NCBI RefSeq assembly: GCF_900156495.1
Contig: NZ_FTNT01000004.1
Span: forward strand, 124,001-188,000
DNA from: Williamsia sterculiae
GTDB lineage: Bacteria > Actinomycetota > Actinomycetes > Mycobacteriales > Mycobacteriaceae
Direction: 5' to 3'
DNA: 64,000 nucleotides
Each line of letters opens with the position of its first letter. Position 1 is the first letter of the stretch. The notes under the pieces were generated by a model, which was not told the DNA's origin, searched no databases, and saw only the letters and a list, made by a program, of their open reading frames with translations. Below are positions 10,786 through 18,717 of this stretch, one piece after another. The translations under genes were made by a program, and so were the position numbers.

Positions 10786-11739
10786 TCACGTGAGATCGCG
10801 ACTCGGAGTGAGAGGACGCACAACGGGGTCGGTGTCGTGATCGGTCACCACGGGAGCAGCGGTACGGGGTGGTCGGCGACTCATCGCGACCCCACCCAGA
10901 CAGAGCGTCCCACCGACGAAACCGTAGATCGTGGGCACCTCGCCCAGGGTCAGCCACGACAGCAGGATCGCCAGTGCGGGTACCGCCAGTGACGTCGCCG
11001 CCAGCTTGCCCGCATCGGTACGGGTCAGCGCGAACGCCCAGGTGGTGAAGGCGATCGCAGTGGGTCCGACACCGAGGTAGATCACCCCGACGACGGCCGA
11101 TGCCGGTGCGTGGGCGAGTTCGCCGATGCTCGACGGTGCGAACGGGACCGTGGCGAGCATGCCTGCGGCGCAGCCGACCCAGGTGGCGGTGAGCGAATCG
11201 ACACTGCGCAGCGCCGCCTTCTGGGTGAGCACCCCTGCGGCGTAGAGGAGCGCGGTGACCAGCCCCAACGAGATGCCCAGCAGGTCGTTGGTGCCGCCGC
11301 CGCTGCCACCGACGGCGATCACGACCACACCGACGAAAGCGGTGGTCATCCCGACGATCAGCGGCCGCGGGAAACCCTCGCCGAGGAACAGTCCCGCGGC
11401 GACGGCGACGATGATCGGCGCGAAGTTGACCAGTAGCGACGCGGTTCCGGCGTCGAGATGTCGCTCGGCCCAGTTGAGTAGCACCGTGTAGGCGCCGAAC
11501 CACAGCACGCCGTAGATCAACACCAACGCCAGCGACCGCCCGCGCGGCAGACGACTACGGTGGCGTACGGCGACGACCGCCAACGCCAGCGTCCCCACGA
11601 ACAATCGGCAGAATGCCATCACACCCGGTGAGAAGTACGTGCCGGTGAAGCGGATGACCACGAACGACGATGCCCACAGCAGCATCGTCACCACCGCCGC
11701 GGCCACGGCAGCCGTACTGGCATCCATCCGACGCACCAT
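10786..11739 (-). CDS. EamA/DMT-family transporter
   Basis: 317 residues with about ten hydrophobic helices in two EamA repeats (roughly residues 10-145 and 160-295), as in drug/metabolite exporters such as RhaT, YdcZ and RarD relatives. Seen: repeat-ending LLYGVLWFGAYTVLLNWAERHLDAGTAS-type helix pattern and the matching second-half AIAFTTWAFALTRTDAGKLAATSLAVPAL pattern. A GAGAGGAGTG ribosome site precedes the ATG at 11739. It is divergent from a LysR regulator with a 107-base shared promoter region, the usual arrangement for a LysR-controlled exporter. The substrate is not deducible. Confidence 0.9.
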   Translation of the reverse strand: MVRRMDASTAAVAAAVVTMLLWASSFVVIRFTGTYFSPGVMAFCRLFVGTLALAVVAVRHRSRLPRGRSLALVLIYGVLWFGAYTVLLNWAERHLDAGTASLLVNFAPIIVAVAAGLFLGEGFPRPLIVGMTTAFVGVVVIAVGGSGGGTNDLLGISLGLVTALLYAAGVLTQKAALRSVDSLTATWVGCAAGMLATVPFAPSSIGELAHAPASAVVGVIYLGVGPTAIAFTTWAFALTRTDAGKLAATSLAVPALAILLSWLTLGEVPTIYGFVGGTLCLGGVAMSRRPPRTAAPVVTDHDTDPVVRPLTPSRDLT

Positions 11740-11832
11740 CAGGTCACTCCTCTCGCGGTTCGTGTGTCACGATGCCCTCCACGCAGCAGTAAGCACAAGC
11801 GAATAGTTCTTACCGATACATCAGTCTCGCTG

Positions 11833-11847
11833 TAGAGTCGCCAGGTG
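11833..11847 (+). promoter_or_regulatory. -10 box before the LysR gene (leaderless start)
   Basis: TAGAGT at 11833-11838 lies 8 bases before the GTG start at 11847; no Shine-Dalgarno is present in between. It lies in the divergent promoter region shared with the EamA exporter. Confidence 0.4.
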
Positions 11848-12719
11848 TGATCGACATCCATCGCCTCCGAGTGTTCCGCGCCGTCATCGCCGACGGGTCC
11901 ATCGCCGGCGCGGCCGTCGGGTTGGGGTACACCGCCTCGGCGGTCAGCCAGCACATGGCGGCACTGCAACGCGAGACCGGACTCACCCTGGTGGAACGGC
12001 GGGGCCGGGGGTTGGTGCCCACCGACACCGGGCGCATCTTGGCCGACCGCAGTGCCACCGTCTTCCACAGCATCGCCGAGGTCGACTCGCTGGTCGCCGA
12101 CCTCCGATCCGGTCGCACCGGCAACCTGTCCATCGAGTACTTCTCGTCGGCCGGGGCCGCATGGATCCCACCGGTCATCGCCGTGTTGACCCGCGAGTTC
12201 CCCGACGTCCGAATGGACCTGCGGCTCTTCGAACTACGCGAGGACAGCACCGCGGCCGACATCGAGATCTTCGTCGCCCGCACCTCCGATGACGAGCCCG
12301 GAACGATCCGACTGCTGGACGAGCCCTATCTCGCGGTCGTGCCTGCCGACTCCGAATACGCCGCCCGCGCGGCAATCCCGCTCTCGGATCTGCGCGACGC
12401 GGTGTGGGTCGACAATGACGCCGCGCGCGGTCCCTGCCGGGAGAACGTATTGGCGGCGTGCGCGACAGTCGGTTTCAGTCCGTCGTTCCGGGTACAGACT
12501 TACGACTATCCGACGGCGGTTCGCTTCGTCGCCGAGGGCGTCGGCGTGACGGTGATCCCCCGACTCGGCCTCGGGCAGCTGCCGCCTTCGGTACGCGCGG
12601 TACCGCTCGTCGATCCGACGCCCATGCGCCACGTCGCGTTGCGGGTCAGCGACCGCTGTCCCGACAACCCCACTGTGATACGCGCGGTCGAGTTGCTGCG
12701 CGCGCGGGCAGCCGCGTGA
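11847..12719 (+). CDS. LysR-family transcriptional regulator
   Basis: 290 residues. N-terminal winged helix with GSIAGAAVGLGYTASAVSQHMAALQRETGLTLVERRGRGLVPT (about residues 15-57), then a type-2 periplasmic-binding-like sensor domain. GTG start at 11847. It is divergent from the EamA exporter and probably controls it. The last 15 codons and the stop codon fall inside the first unit of a 55-bp tandem repeat that continues for three more copies behind the gene, so the C-terminal residues (VIRAVELLRARAAA) are encoded by repeat DNA. Confidence 0.92.
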   Translation: MIDIHRLRVFRAVIADGSIAGAAVGLGYTASAVSQHMAALQRETGLTLVERRGRGLVPTDTGRILADRSATVFHSIAEVDSLVADLRSGRTGNLSIEYFSSAGAAWIPPVIAVLTREFPDVRMDLRLFELREDSTAADIEIFVARTSDDEPGTIRLLDEPYLAVVPADSEYAARAAIPLSDLRDAVWVDNDAARGPCRENVLAACATVGFSPSFRVQTYDYPTAVRFVAEGVGVTVIPRLGLGQLPPSVRAVPLVDPTPMRHVALRVSDRCPDNPTVIRAVELLRARAAA

Positions 12720-12886
12720 CCCGTCGCGAGTGATACGCGCGGTCGAGTTGCTGCGCGCGCGGGCAGCCGCGTGACCCGTCGCGAGTGATACGCGCGGTCG
12801 AGTTGCTGCGCGCGCGGGCAGCCGCGTGACCCGTCGCGAGTGATACGCGCGGTCGAGTTGCTGCGCGCGCGGGCAGCCGCGTGACC
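12676..12886. repeat. 55-bp tandem repeat, about 3.8 identical copies
   Basis: Units begin at 12676, 12731, 12786 and 12841. The first three are complete and the fourth stops after 46 bases, at 12886. I see no substitution between copies. The unit starts TGATACGCGCGGTCGAG and contains the LysR stop codon. It is 55 long (not a multiple of three), GC-rich, with a GCTGC/GCAGC mini-stem. It lies between convergent genes. There are no unique spacers between units, so it is not a CRISPR array. Confidence 0.97.
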
Positions 12887-12887
12887 G

Positions 12888-13907
12888 CTAACCCACCGAC
12901 AGCTTGCGCAGTCGCGGCTCCAGGTCACGCTGGAAGTTCTCCAGGAAGCGCTGCTGGTCGTGACCGGGCGCGTGGAACACCAGGTGATTCAGCCCGGCGT
13001 CGGTGTACTGCTTGACCGCCTCCACCGCCTGGTCGGGATCCGACGCCACGATCCACCGCTTGGCCACCTGCTCGATGGGCAGTTCGTCGGCCAGGCGCTC
13101 CATCTCGGTCGACGAGTTCACGCTGTGCTTCTGTTCCTGCGTCAGCGACAACGGAGCCCAGAACCGGGTGTTCTCCAGGGCCAGATCGGGATCCGGATCG
13201 TAGGAGATCTTGATCTCGATCATCTTGTCGATGTCGGCCACGTCGCGGCCCGCCTTCTCCGCACCCTCCTCGACGGCCGGGATGAGCTTCTCGGTGTACA
13301 GCTCCATTCCCTTGCCCGAGGTGCAGATGAAACCGTCGCCCGAACGTCCTGCGTACCGGGCGACCACCGGGCCGCCCGCGGCGATGTAGACCGGCACCGG
13401 GTCAGAGGGGACGTCGTACATATAGGCGCCCTGGGTGTGGTAGTACTCGCCGTCGAAGTTCACCTCGTCACCGGTCCACAGTTCGCGCATCAGGCGGACG
13501 GCCTCGCGTAACCGGGCGAAGCGCTCCTTGAACTCCGGCCACTCACCCTGGAATCCGGTGGCGTATTCGTTGAGCGCCTCACCGGTACCCACCCCCAGCA
13601 TGATGCGGCCGGGGTACAGACACGCCATCGAGGCGAAGGCCTGAGCGATCACCGCGGGGTTGTAGCGGAAGGTCGGGGTCATAACCGAGGTACCGATCTG
13701 CACCCGCGAGGTGCGCTCTCCGACCGCGGCCATCCAGGCCAATGAGAACGGGGCGTGCCCACCGTTGTGTCGCCACGGCTGGAAGTGGTCGCTGACGGCG
13801 ACGGAGTCCATCCCGTACTCCTCCGCGGACACCGCGATCTCCACCAGCTCGCGGGGATCGAACTGTTCGGCCGACGCCTTGTATCCGAGCTTCAGTCCTA
13901 CCGCCAC
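12888..13907 (-). CDS. fgd1: F420-dependent glucose-6-phosphate dehydrogenase
   Basis: 339 residues, luciferase-like TIM-barrel fold. Oxidises glucose-6-phosphate while reducing coenzyme F420, supplying F420H2 for redox and detoxification. Alignment by eye with M. tuberculosis Fgd1 is near continuous: [34 protein letters not shown] (His41 and Trp45 match active-site His40/Trp44), [14 protein letters not shown] (Glu110 for Glu109), [17 protein letters not shown] and [13 protein letters not shown]. Its stop lies two bases past the 55-bp repeat array. It is on the same strand as pta-ackA, as in mycobacteria, but four genes intervene. Confidence 0.96.
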   Translation of the reverse strand: MAVGLKLGYKASAEQFDPRELVEIAVSAEEYGMDSVAVSDHFQPWRHNGGHAPFSLAWMAAVGERTSRVQIGTSVMTPTFRYNPAVIAQAFASMACLYPGRIMLGVGTGEALNEYATGFQGEWPEFKERFARLREAVRLMRELWTGDEVNFDGEYYHTQGAYMYDVPSDPVPVYIAAGGPVVARYAGRSGDGFICTSGKGMELYTEKLIPAVEEGAEKAGRDVADIDKMIEIKISYDPDPDLALENTRFWAPLSLTQEQKHSVNSSTEMERLADELPIEQVAKRWIVASDPDQAVEAVKQYTDAGLNHLVFHAPGHDQQRFLENFQRDLEPRLRKLSVG

Positions 13908-13960
13908 TGCCTACTCCTGTCCCGAGGGGATCGCTGCCGTGATCTGCTTCCCCATCCAAC

Positions 13961-15316
13961 CTAACCCTCCACCGACCGAGCGACCGGTCCGGGCAGATCG
14001 AGACGGAACACCGCACCGGGGTGCTCGGCGCCGGCCGCGTACACGACGTCACCGCCGTGCGCGCGCGCCAATCCCCGGGCGAGCGCCAATCCGAGCCCGG
14101 ACCCACCGGTGCGGCGATCACGGGAGTGATCGAGGCGGACCAACCGCTCGAAGATGCGCGCGCGGTCGGCCTCGGGAACACCCGGTCCGGTGTCGGCGAC
14201 GATCACATGCGCCCAACCGTCGGAGGCGCCGACCGTCACCTGTACCGCGCCCTCGGGCGGGGTGGCCTGACAGGCGTTGTCCACCAGGTTGGCGATGATC
14301 TGGCTGATCCGGCCCGGATCGGCCACCACCCGCACCGGTGCACCGTCGATGCCCACCCGCACCTGCGGATGCAACAACGACGCGCGGGTGACCTGCTCGG
14401 TGGCCAGCGCGAACAGGTCCGTCGGGCGCGGGCTCAACGTGAGCCCGGCGTCGATGCGGGCCATGTCGACCATGTCGTCGACCAGTCTGCCCGCGCGCCG
14501 CGCCTCCTCGATCAGCAGCACGTACAGCTGTTCCCGGTCGGCGACCGGAGCGTCATGCCGCTGTTGCAACAACGTCTCTGCGACCGCCTGCACACCGGCG
14601 ATGGGGGTGCGCAACTCATGAGCGGCGTCGGCGACGAAGCGTCGCACCGACTGCTGGGCGGCACGCTCCCGGGCCTCGGCCCCCTCCAACGAATCCAGCA
14701 TGTCGTCGAAGGCCGCCGCCGTGCGACCCAGTTCGGTGTCCGACCGGCGCGGCGACAGTCGCTCTCCACGACGGCCGCGGCTGATCGATCTCGCCAGCGC
14801 GGTCATCGCGTCCAACGGGGCCAGCGCGTAGCGGACCCCGACCAGCAGCAGCAGCGCGGTCACCACCAGCGCGCCCACCCCGGTGATCCCCAGGCCCCAC
14901 ATCAGTTCGCCCTGCAGGCGGTCGACCAGCTTGTTGTCCACCGATAGGACCACCACCGCGTCGCTCGACCAGGGTCGACCCGCCCGCAGTCGCACCGTGC
15001 GTCGCGCCTCGCTGTCGGCGGGTGGCAACGCCCGCCCCACCACGGTCCCGTCGGACAGGGTCAGTTGGGCACGCACCGAGTGACCGTCGAGCCGGTTGAT
15101 GAAGATCTGCGGTGAGCCCGCGGTCTTCGCCAACTGTTGGGCGTAGGCCGCCCGATCGGCGAGCAGGTTGTTCACGTCGTGGTGCGCCGACACGGTGAAC
15201 AGGCTCGCGGTGATCGCGACGATCGCCACCAGCACCACCGCCAGCACCCCCACCGCGACGGCGACGACCCGGGCGCGCAGCGACCGGGTGCGGAAGCGCG
15301 ACGCCGGTACGGTCAC
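13961..15316 (-). CDS. Two-component sensor histidine kinase
   Basis: 451 residues from the GTG at 15316. One N-terminal membrane helix (about residues 12-36), an extracytoplasmic domain of roughly 110 residues, a second helix (about 150-175), HAMP, HisKA with FVADAAHELRTPIAG (phospho-acceptor His near residue 250) and HATPase_c with NLVDNACQAT, DTGPGVP and GGSGLGLALARG. The start overlaps the stop of the response-regulator gene by four bases (GTGA), so the pair is translationally coupled. The frame is open further upstream but that stretch lies inside the regulator gene. The signal is unknown. Confidence 0.93.
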   Translation of the reverse strand: MTVPASRFRTRSLRARVVAVAVGVLAVVLVAIVAITASLFTVSAHHDVNNLLADRAAYAQQLAKTAGSPQIFINRLDGHSVRAQLTLSDGTVVGRALPPADSEARRTVRLRAGRPWSSDAVVVLSVDNKLVDRLQGELMWGLGITGVGALVVTALLLLVGVRYALAPLDAMTALARSISRGRRGERLSPRRSDTELGRTAAAFDDMLDSLEGAEARERAAQQSVRRFVADAAHELRTPIAGVQAVAETLLQQRHDAPVADREQLYVLLIEEARRAGRLVDDMVDMARIDAGLTLSPRPTDLFALATEQVTRASLLHPQVRVGIDGAPVRVVADPGRISQIIANLVDNACQATPPEGAVQVTVGASDGWAHVIVADTGPGVPEADRARIFERLVRLDHSRDRRTGGSGLGLALARGLARAHGGDVVYAAGAEHPGAVFRLDLPGPVARSVEG

Positions 15317-15984
15317 GACCGGGCCACGTCGAGGGTGTAGCCGATCCCGCGTTCGGTGTGCAGCAACCGCGGGCCGTGTTCTTCGAGTTTGCGACGCAAC
15401 GCGCTGACGTGGACCTCCACCAGATTCGGATCGTAGTGTTCGTAACCCCATACCGCGGTGAGGATCTGCGTCTTGGTCAGCACCCGGCCCCGACGTTGCG
15501 CCAGGAAGGTGAGCATCCGGAACTCGGTGGCCGTGAGCGCGACGGTGTTCCCGGCACGCATCACCACCGCGGCGTCCGGGTCGATCACCAGGTCGTCGAT
15601 CCGGATCGTGGTCGCGGTGCGGCCGCGGCGGCGCAGCACCGCGTGCACGCGCGCCACCAGCTCCGCCATCTCGAAAGGCTTGGTGATGTAGTCGTCGGCG
15701 CCGTCGGTCAACCCGCGGAGTCGGTCGGCCACCGCATCACGCGCCGTCACCATCAGGATGCCTGCGTCGCTGCGCACCCGGACCGTCTCCAACAACCCGA
15801 AACCGTCGGTGCCGGGAAGCATCACATCGAGCAGCACCACGTCGGGGCGGAACTCGTCGAGGTCGCGGTCGAGCCGGTCACCGTCCTCGCGGGCCAACAC
15901 GGTGCATCCGGCGCCGGCCAACGCGGTGGCGATGGCCACCCGGATCGGCGTCGAGTCCTCGACCAGCAGCACTGCGGCATCCAC
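15313..15984 (-). CDS. OmpR/PhoB-type response regulator
   Basis: 223 residues from the GTG at 15984. Receiver domain with acidic pocket LLVEDS, phospho-acceptor in VVLLDVMLPG and the KPF lysine (DYITKPFEMAEL), followed by a C-terminal winged helix (LTATEFRMLTFLAQRRGRVLTK, then LVEVHVSALRRKLE). The start was chosen because CACAAT on this strand ends 7 bases before it, suggesting a leaderless message, and it puts VLLVEDS at the usual distance. A GTG at 16023 would add 13 residues. It is coupled to the downstream kinase gene and divergent from the DUF1800/DUF1501 pair. Confidence 0.93.
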   Translation of the reverse strand: MDAAVLLVEDSTPIRVAIATALAGAGCTVLAREDGDRLDRDLDEFRPDVVLLDVMLPGTDGFGLLETVRVRSDAGILMVTARDAVADRLRGLTDGADDYITKPFEMAELVARVHAVLRRRGRTATTIRIDDLVIDPDAAVVMRAGNTVALTATEFRMLTFLAQRRGRVLTKTQILTAVWGYEHYDPNLVEVHVSALRRKLEEHGPRLLHTERGIGYTLDVARS

Positions 15985-16092
15985 CGCAGCGATTGTGCCA
16001 GCCGCGCGTCGCCGGGCACCCACCTGAAGACGTTCTTAAGGTCCACCCATGACGCTGGCCCGGCAACATCCACCGACCGCAGACTGGGTGGC

Positions 16093-17400
16093 ATGAGCCA
16101 ATCCGCTGAGTGGATGACGACCGCTCGGGTGGTTCGTCGTCTCGGCTTCGGGGCCACGGGCGTTGACGTGGATGCGGCCGTCGGCCGCGGGGTGGCCGCA
16201 TATGTCGCCGAGGCGTTGGCGCCCACCCGCGACGATCAGGGGGTCGCGGCCACCCCCGCACCGTCATTGCCACACCTGACGCCCGCGGGTAAACAGGCGT
16301 CCGCGGACGAGCGCAAGAAGGCCCGAGCACAGATCGCCGAACAGCAGAAGGTGGTGACCACCTGGTGGATCCACCGGATGGTCGCCGCGCAGCACCCGAC
16401 CACGGAAAAGCTCACCTTCCTGTGGCACAACCACTTCGCGACATCGCTGGGCAAGGTCCGCAGCGCACAGGCGATGTTGGCCCAGAACGAGAAGCTGCGC
16501 AGCATGGGACTCGGCGAGTTCCGCCCACTCGCCTACGCCATGCTCACCGACGCCGCGATGTTGCAGTGGCTGGACGGCTCGAAGAACGTCAAGGACTCCC
16601 CCAACGAGAACCTGGCCCGAGAGTTCATGGAGTTGTTCGCGCTCGGGCACGGCAACGGCTACACCGAGAACGACGTCCGGGAGGGGGCCAGGGCACTGAC
16701 CGGATGGCGGACCGATGCCGATGGTTCCACCACACTGGTCGACCGCAAACACGACAGCGGGTCCAAGACGGTTCTCGGCGTGACCGGCAACCTCGACGCG
16801 GGTGGTTTCTGCGACGCGGTGCTGGATCACCCCGCGTCGGAGGGATACGTCGCGACCCGCTGGTGGCAACAACTCGCGAGCACCTCCGCGCCGTCGAACG
16901 CTGCGCTGCAACGCCTCACCACGGCCTACGGGCCGCGCCGTGACCTGCGGGCGCTGATCACCGGCATCGTCACCGACCCCGAGTTCGCGACACCGAACAG
17001 CTCCATCGTGATGTCACCGGTCGACTGGGTGGTCGGCGCGACCCGCGCACTGAGCCCGCATGTGGACACCCGCGACCTCACATCGATGACCGGCACCCTG
17101 CGCAAGCTGGGGCAACTGCCGTTCCGTCCGCCCAGCGTCGGGGGGTGGCCGGGCGGTCAGGCCTGGCTGTCCACCGCGGGCGCCGAGACCCGCTGGGCCA
17201 CAGCGACGAAACTCACGAAGCGACCGCAGGTGACGACGGTGGTCGACGCCGCACCCGGCGACCGGATCGATGCCGCGGCGCATCTGCTCGGTGTCGGCGC
17301 GTTCTCCGACCGAACGGTCTCGGTACTGAAACCGCACGTCGGCGATCCACCCACCCTCACCGCCATTGCTCTCAACAGCCCCGAATATCTCACCGCCTGA
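16093..17400 (+). CDS. DUF1800 family protein
   Basis: 435 residues of the DUF1800 family, large helical proteins of unknown function nearly always encoded beside a DUF1501 gene, as here. Seen: N-terminal VVRRLGFGATG, KLTFLWHNHFATS, the conserved NPNEN-type segment as SPNENLAREFMELFALGHGNGYTENDVREGARALTGW, and a C-terminal RKLGQLPFRPPSVGGWPGGQAWL. No signal peptide is visible. The ATG at 16093 was chosen because the frame to its left is antisense to the response-regulator gene. The DUF1501 gene follows after 12 bases, so they form an operon. Confidence 0.9.
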   Translation: MSQSAEWMTTARVVRRLGFGATGVDVDAAVGRGVAAYVAEALAPTRDDQGVAATPAPSLPHLTPAGKQASADERKKARAQIAEQQKVVTTWWIHRMVAAQHPTTEKLTFLWHNHFATSLGKVRSAQAMLAQNEKLRSMGLGEFRPLAYAMLTDAAMLQWLDGSKNVKDSPNENLAREFMELFALGHGNGYTENDVREGARALTGWRTDADGSTTLVDRKHDSGSKTVLGVTGNLDAGGFCDAVLDHPASEGYVATRWWQQLASTSAPSNAALQRLTTAYGPRRDLRALITGIVTDPEFATPNSSIVMSPVDWVVGATRALSPHVDTRDLTSMTGTLRKLGQLPFRPPSVGGWPGGQAWLSTAGAETRWATATKLTKRPQVTTVVDAAPGDRIDAAAHLLGVGAFSDRTVSVLKPHVGDPPTLTAIALNSPEYLTA

Positions 17401-17412
17401 ACGGGAGTCAGC

Positions 17413-18624
17413 ATGCGTACACCCATCATCGATCGCCGGCGGTTCCTCCTGGGGTCCGGAGTGCTCGCGGCCCTCGGGGTGGTCGGCGGCGTGACCACGG
17501 TGACCGTCGACGAGCTCACCTCGGCGGCGGCGGATCGACCGCGCGCCGTCGGTGACGGTGTGGTGGTGCTGGTCACCATGTATGGCGGCAACGACGGCAT
17601 CAACACCCTGATCCCGTACGCGGACAACGCATACCACGACAACCGGGCCGAGCTGGCCTACGACCCGGACAAGGTTCTGCACCTCGACGACACACTGGCC
17701 CTCAACCCGGCGATGACCGGTTTGGCGGACCAGTGGAAGAAGGGGTCATTGGCAGTGGTCCGCGGCGTCGGGTACCCCAACCCCGACCACAGCCACTTCC
17801 GCTCCATGGACATCTGGCAGACCGCGACACCCGCCTCGGCAGTCCACACCGGATGGGTGGGTCGATGGCTCGACGCGACCGGTGACGATCCGTTGCGCGC
17901 GGTCAACGTCGGCCCGGTGCTGCCCATGTTGGCCATAGGCGAGAAGTCCACGGCCGCAGCGCTGAACACCACCGGGCATCGGATGCCCGCGTCGGCGGTC
18001 GCCACGCTGTCGGCGATGGGGCAACCCGCCGGGTCGGACACCGCCGCGGAGTCCGCGGTCTGCCGCTCCTACGACGCGGAGAAGGCCGCGGCCGCCACCT
18101 TCGGCCCGGTGGTGACCGCGCAGCCCGCAGGCAGCGCGGAGAAAGCAGGCGACTCACTGAGCGAACAGCTGCAGACCGTGGGACGGTGCGTCAAAGCCGG
18201 GGTGCCGACCAAGGTGTACTCGGTGACCATCGGTGGATTCGACACCCACGCCGACGAACGTGAGACCCAGGAGCGGTTGCTCGGTGAATTCGACAAGGCG
18301 GTCTCGGCGTTTCTCACCGACATGGCGAGCGATCCCCGCGGACGGGACGTGGTGCTGATGGCGTATTCCGAGTTCGGACGGCGGGTCAAGGCCAACGCTT
18401 CACAGGGCACCGACCACGGCACGGCGGGCCCGGTCTTCGTGGCAGGCACGCCGGTGCGGGGCGGCTTCTACGGTGACGAGCCGAGTCTGACGGATCTCGA
18501 CGACGGTGACCTCAAGTCCACCGTCGACTTCCGCGACGTGTACGCCGAACTACTCGACAAGGGCATCGGCAACGATCCTACCCCCGCCGTCGGGTCCGAC
18601 CGCAGGCCCGTCGGTTTTCTCTGA
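17413..18624 (+). CDS. DUF1501 family protein, Tat-exported
   Basis: 403 residues. Belongs to the DUF1501 family (alkaline-phosphatase-like superfamily). N-terminal twin-arginine signal DRRRFLLGSGVLAALG with a hydrophobic core to about residue 30, so the protein should be exported folded. Seen also: VLVTMYGGNDGINTLIPY, HSHFRSMDIWQT-like and GGFDTHADERETQERLLGEFD segments, and YSEFGRRVKANASQGTDHG near the C-terminus, all typical of the family. A GGGAG ribosome site precedes the ATG. It follows the DUF1800 gene in one operon. The biochemical role is not established. Confidence 0.92.
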   Translation: MRTPIIDRRRFLLGSGVLAALGVVGGVTTVTVDELTSAAADRPRAVGDGVVVLVTMYGGNDGINTLIPYADNAYHDNRAELAYDPDKVLHLDDTLALNPAMTGLADQWKKGSLAVVRGVGYPNPDHSHFRSMDIWQTATPASAVHTGWVGRWLDATGDDPLRAVNVGPVLPMLAIGEKSTAAALNTTGHRMPASAVATLSAMGQPAGSDTAAESAVCRSYDAEKAAAATFGPVVTAQPAGSAEKAGDSLSEQLQTVGRCVKAGVPTKVYSVTIGGFDTHADERETQERLLGEFDKAVSAFLTDMASDPRGRDVVLMAYSEFGRRVKANASQGTDHGTAGPVFVAGTPVRGGFYGDEPSLTDLDDGDLKSTVDFRDVYAELLDKGIGNDPTPAVGSDRRPVGFL

Positions 18625-18677
18625 CCGTCGCGCATCGGGTCGGCACCGCGGGAGGGCGTTCACCCTCGGAGAAAAGA

Positions 18678-18717
18678 CTGGACCTCAACGTTGGTTGAGG
18701 ACTTACTGTCACTTGTA
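18678..18717 (+). promoter_or_regulatory. MerR-type promoter/operator before the ABC exporter
   Basis: CTGGAC (-35-like, 18678-18683) and TACTGT (-10, 18704-18709) are 20 bases apart. The spacer contains the perfect inverted repeat CCTCAACGTTGGTTGAGG (18683-18700; 7-base arms, 4-base centre). A long spacer filled by such a dyad is the hallmark of promoters activated by MerR/SoxR-type regulators. The -10 box ends 7 bases before the ATG, so the message would be leaderless. Confidence 0.72.

Noticed and set aside
12676-12886. Direct repeats as a CRISPR array
   Set aside because: The copies are head to tail with no unique spacers, overlap a LysR coding end, and no cas genes are present.
13961-15451. 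Histidine kinase start at 15451
   Set aside because: The added N-terminus lies inside the response-regulator gene in another frame and reads as Arg-rich junk; the GTGA overlap at 15316 is preferred.
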